Shown: positions 5,013-5,822 of the stretch, piece by piece
Layout: each line of letters opens with the position of its first letter
How positions within the stretch are numbered: the stretch's first letter is position 1
DNA from: Bacteroidota bacterium
GTDB lineage: Bacteria; Bacteroidota; Bacteroidia; NS11-12g; UBA955
Direction of reading: 5' to 3'
Assembly (NCBI GenBank): GCA_005788145.1
Contig: SXYY01000119.1
Span: forward strand, 1-5,822
DNA: 5,822 bases
Notes under the pieces: generated by a model
Told to the model about the DNA's origin: nothing
Seen by the model: only the letters and a program-made list of their open reading frames with translations
The model's database searches: none
Made by a program: the position numbers and the translations under genes

Positions 5013-5822
5013 ATGAAATACATCAAATACCTCTTTTTGATTCTAAGTATAGTGCTCATTCGCGATGTAATTTCCTACACCAGCGGATCAAACCCGGGTT
5101 ATACCGGCGCTATCTCAGAAGGAAACTGCACCAGTTGTCACTCCTCCTACAGCTTGGTCACCTCAGGCACCCAATGGAATCGCATTCGCATGAGAAGCAA
5201 CATTCCCAGCACGGGCTACCTCCCCGATTCCACCTATACCATCACCATCACCTATGCCGAATCAGGGATTTCAAAATTTGGCTTCCAATTAACCGCACTC
5301 GACACAACAAATACGGCTGCCGGTACTTTCTCCACCGCTGACACCCGCACCAGCACAAGTTCCACTTCTGTTGGGGGTAAGACCCGCTATTACATCGGAC
5401 AAACGACCACGGGATCAGCGAGGGTGGCCACCGACAGTACTGCATGGTCATTCAAATGGAAAGCCCCATCGACCAACGTGGGCAAAGTGAAATTATACAC
5501 CACCATCAATGCGACCAACGACAACAGTAGCTCCAGTGGCGATTATATCTACAAAAAGGATTTCACCATCACCCCATCGACCCTGTTGCCTGTGGCATCA
5601 GCAAAAATTGCCGACCCTGTTTCTTGTACCAACGGCACCAAGTTCGAAGGCAGCGCCACGAATTCCCCCACGTCGTTCTTGTGGGAAGAAAAACCAGCCA
5701 CCGGCGCAAACACCCGTTTGTCAACTGCGCAAAACCCAACCTTGGTACTTACCGCGGGCAAACATACCATTCTGTTTACTGCCACCAACGCTTATGGCAA
5801 ATCAAACACGGTTACACTCAAC
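5013..5822 (+). CDS. Secreted choice-of-anchor V / Reeler-like protein with CxxCH motif and PKD-like domain (3' end beyond window)
   Basis: The frame is open from ATG 5013 to the window edge (270 codons), so the C-terminus is missing. A signal peptide begins MKYIKYLFLILSIVLI and probably ends near residue 21-25. Next comes GNCTSCHSSYS, with a CxxCH motif at residues 39-43, then a beta-rich domain (about 55-186) with FGFQLTALD (89-97), WSFKWKAPS (145-153) and a late SSSGDYIY (173-180). This order resembles the Bacteroidota choice-of-anchor V proteins, which are Reeler-like and usually end in a type IX secretion sorting domain. From about 193 an Ig/PKD-like repeat begins (SFLWEEKPATG, HTILFTATNAYG). 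CxxCH could bind a c-type heme, but no distal ligand or electron-transfer partner can be identified, so heme attachment is inference. The role is unknown; surface display or adhesion is plausible. It is divergent from the channel operon with a 224-bp gap. Confidence 0.82.
   Translation, partial: MKYIKYLFLILSIVLIRDVISYTSGSNPGYTGAISEGNCTSCHSSYSLVTSGTQWNRIRMRSNIPSTGYLPDSTYTITITYAESGISKFGFQLTALDTTNTAAGTFSTADTRTSTSSTSVGGKTRYYIGQTTTGSARVATDSTAWSFKWKAPSTNVGKVKLYTTINATNDNSSSSGDYIYKKDFTITPSTLLPVASAKIADPVSCTNGTKFEGSATNSPTSFLWEEKPATGANTRLSTAQNPTLVLTAGKHTILFTATNAYGKSNTVTLN

Noticed and set aside
5238..5250. Short ATC-ACC repeat run.
   Set aside because: It is simply an alternating Thr-Ile beta-strand (TITIT) in the secreted protein, not a meaningful tandem repeat.
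4931..5341. Plus-strand open frame of 136 codons overlapping the start of the CxxCH protein gene.
   Set aside because: Out-of-frame shadow, His/Arg-rich with no family resemblance; the frame from 5013 has a signal peptide and domain motifs.

Overview
The window looks like a piece of a Bacteroidota chromosome. It has TonB-dependent and TolC/adaptor envelope genes, no clear Shine-Dalgarno sequences, several matches to the Bacteroidota -7 promoter box TAnnTTTG, and a secreted CxxCH protein of a type common in that phylum. The lineage below phylum cannot be read from the sequence.

Layout, left to right. Positions 1-1680 (minus strand) hold the first 560 codons of a TonB-dependent outer-membrane receptor of BtuB (cobalamin) type; its 3' end lies beyond the left edge. 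Its leader (about 1681-1970) carries a clear cobalamin riboswitch at about 1780-1935, which makes vitamin B12 or a related corrinoid the most likely substrate. A short region with a hairpin between two 11-bp direct repeats (1980-2023) separates this unit from a two-gene minus-strand operon: a TolC-family outer-membrane channel (4788-3334) followed after 33 nt by a MacA/HlyD-type periplasmic adaptor (3300-2026). No inner-membrane pump (RND or ABC) follows the adaptor, so the pump must be encoded elsewhere. A 224-bp divergent intergenic region (4789-5012) holds a near-leaderless promoter for the channel operon, a strong 23-bp palindrome, and a promoter for a plus-strand gene starting at 5013. 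That gene encodes a secreted protein with a CxxCH motif, a choice-of-anchor V/Reeler-like domain and the start of a PKD-like domain; it runs off the right edge.

All four genes act at the cell envelope: regulated corrinoid import, an outer-membrane/periplasm export pair, and a secreted or surface protein. Only the channel and adaptor are clearly one transcription unit.

The most unusual features are a sharp reversal of G/C strand skew inside the receptor gene near 490, which coincides with an 11-bp-arm palindrome; a second palindrome with the same CC-TGC-GG core over the -33 region of the channel promoter; possible alternative pairing between the 3' end of the B12 aptamer and a downstream U-tract hairpin; and the pumpless channel/adaptor operon. 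I did not find a wholly new system.
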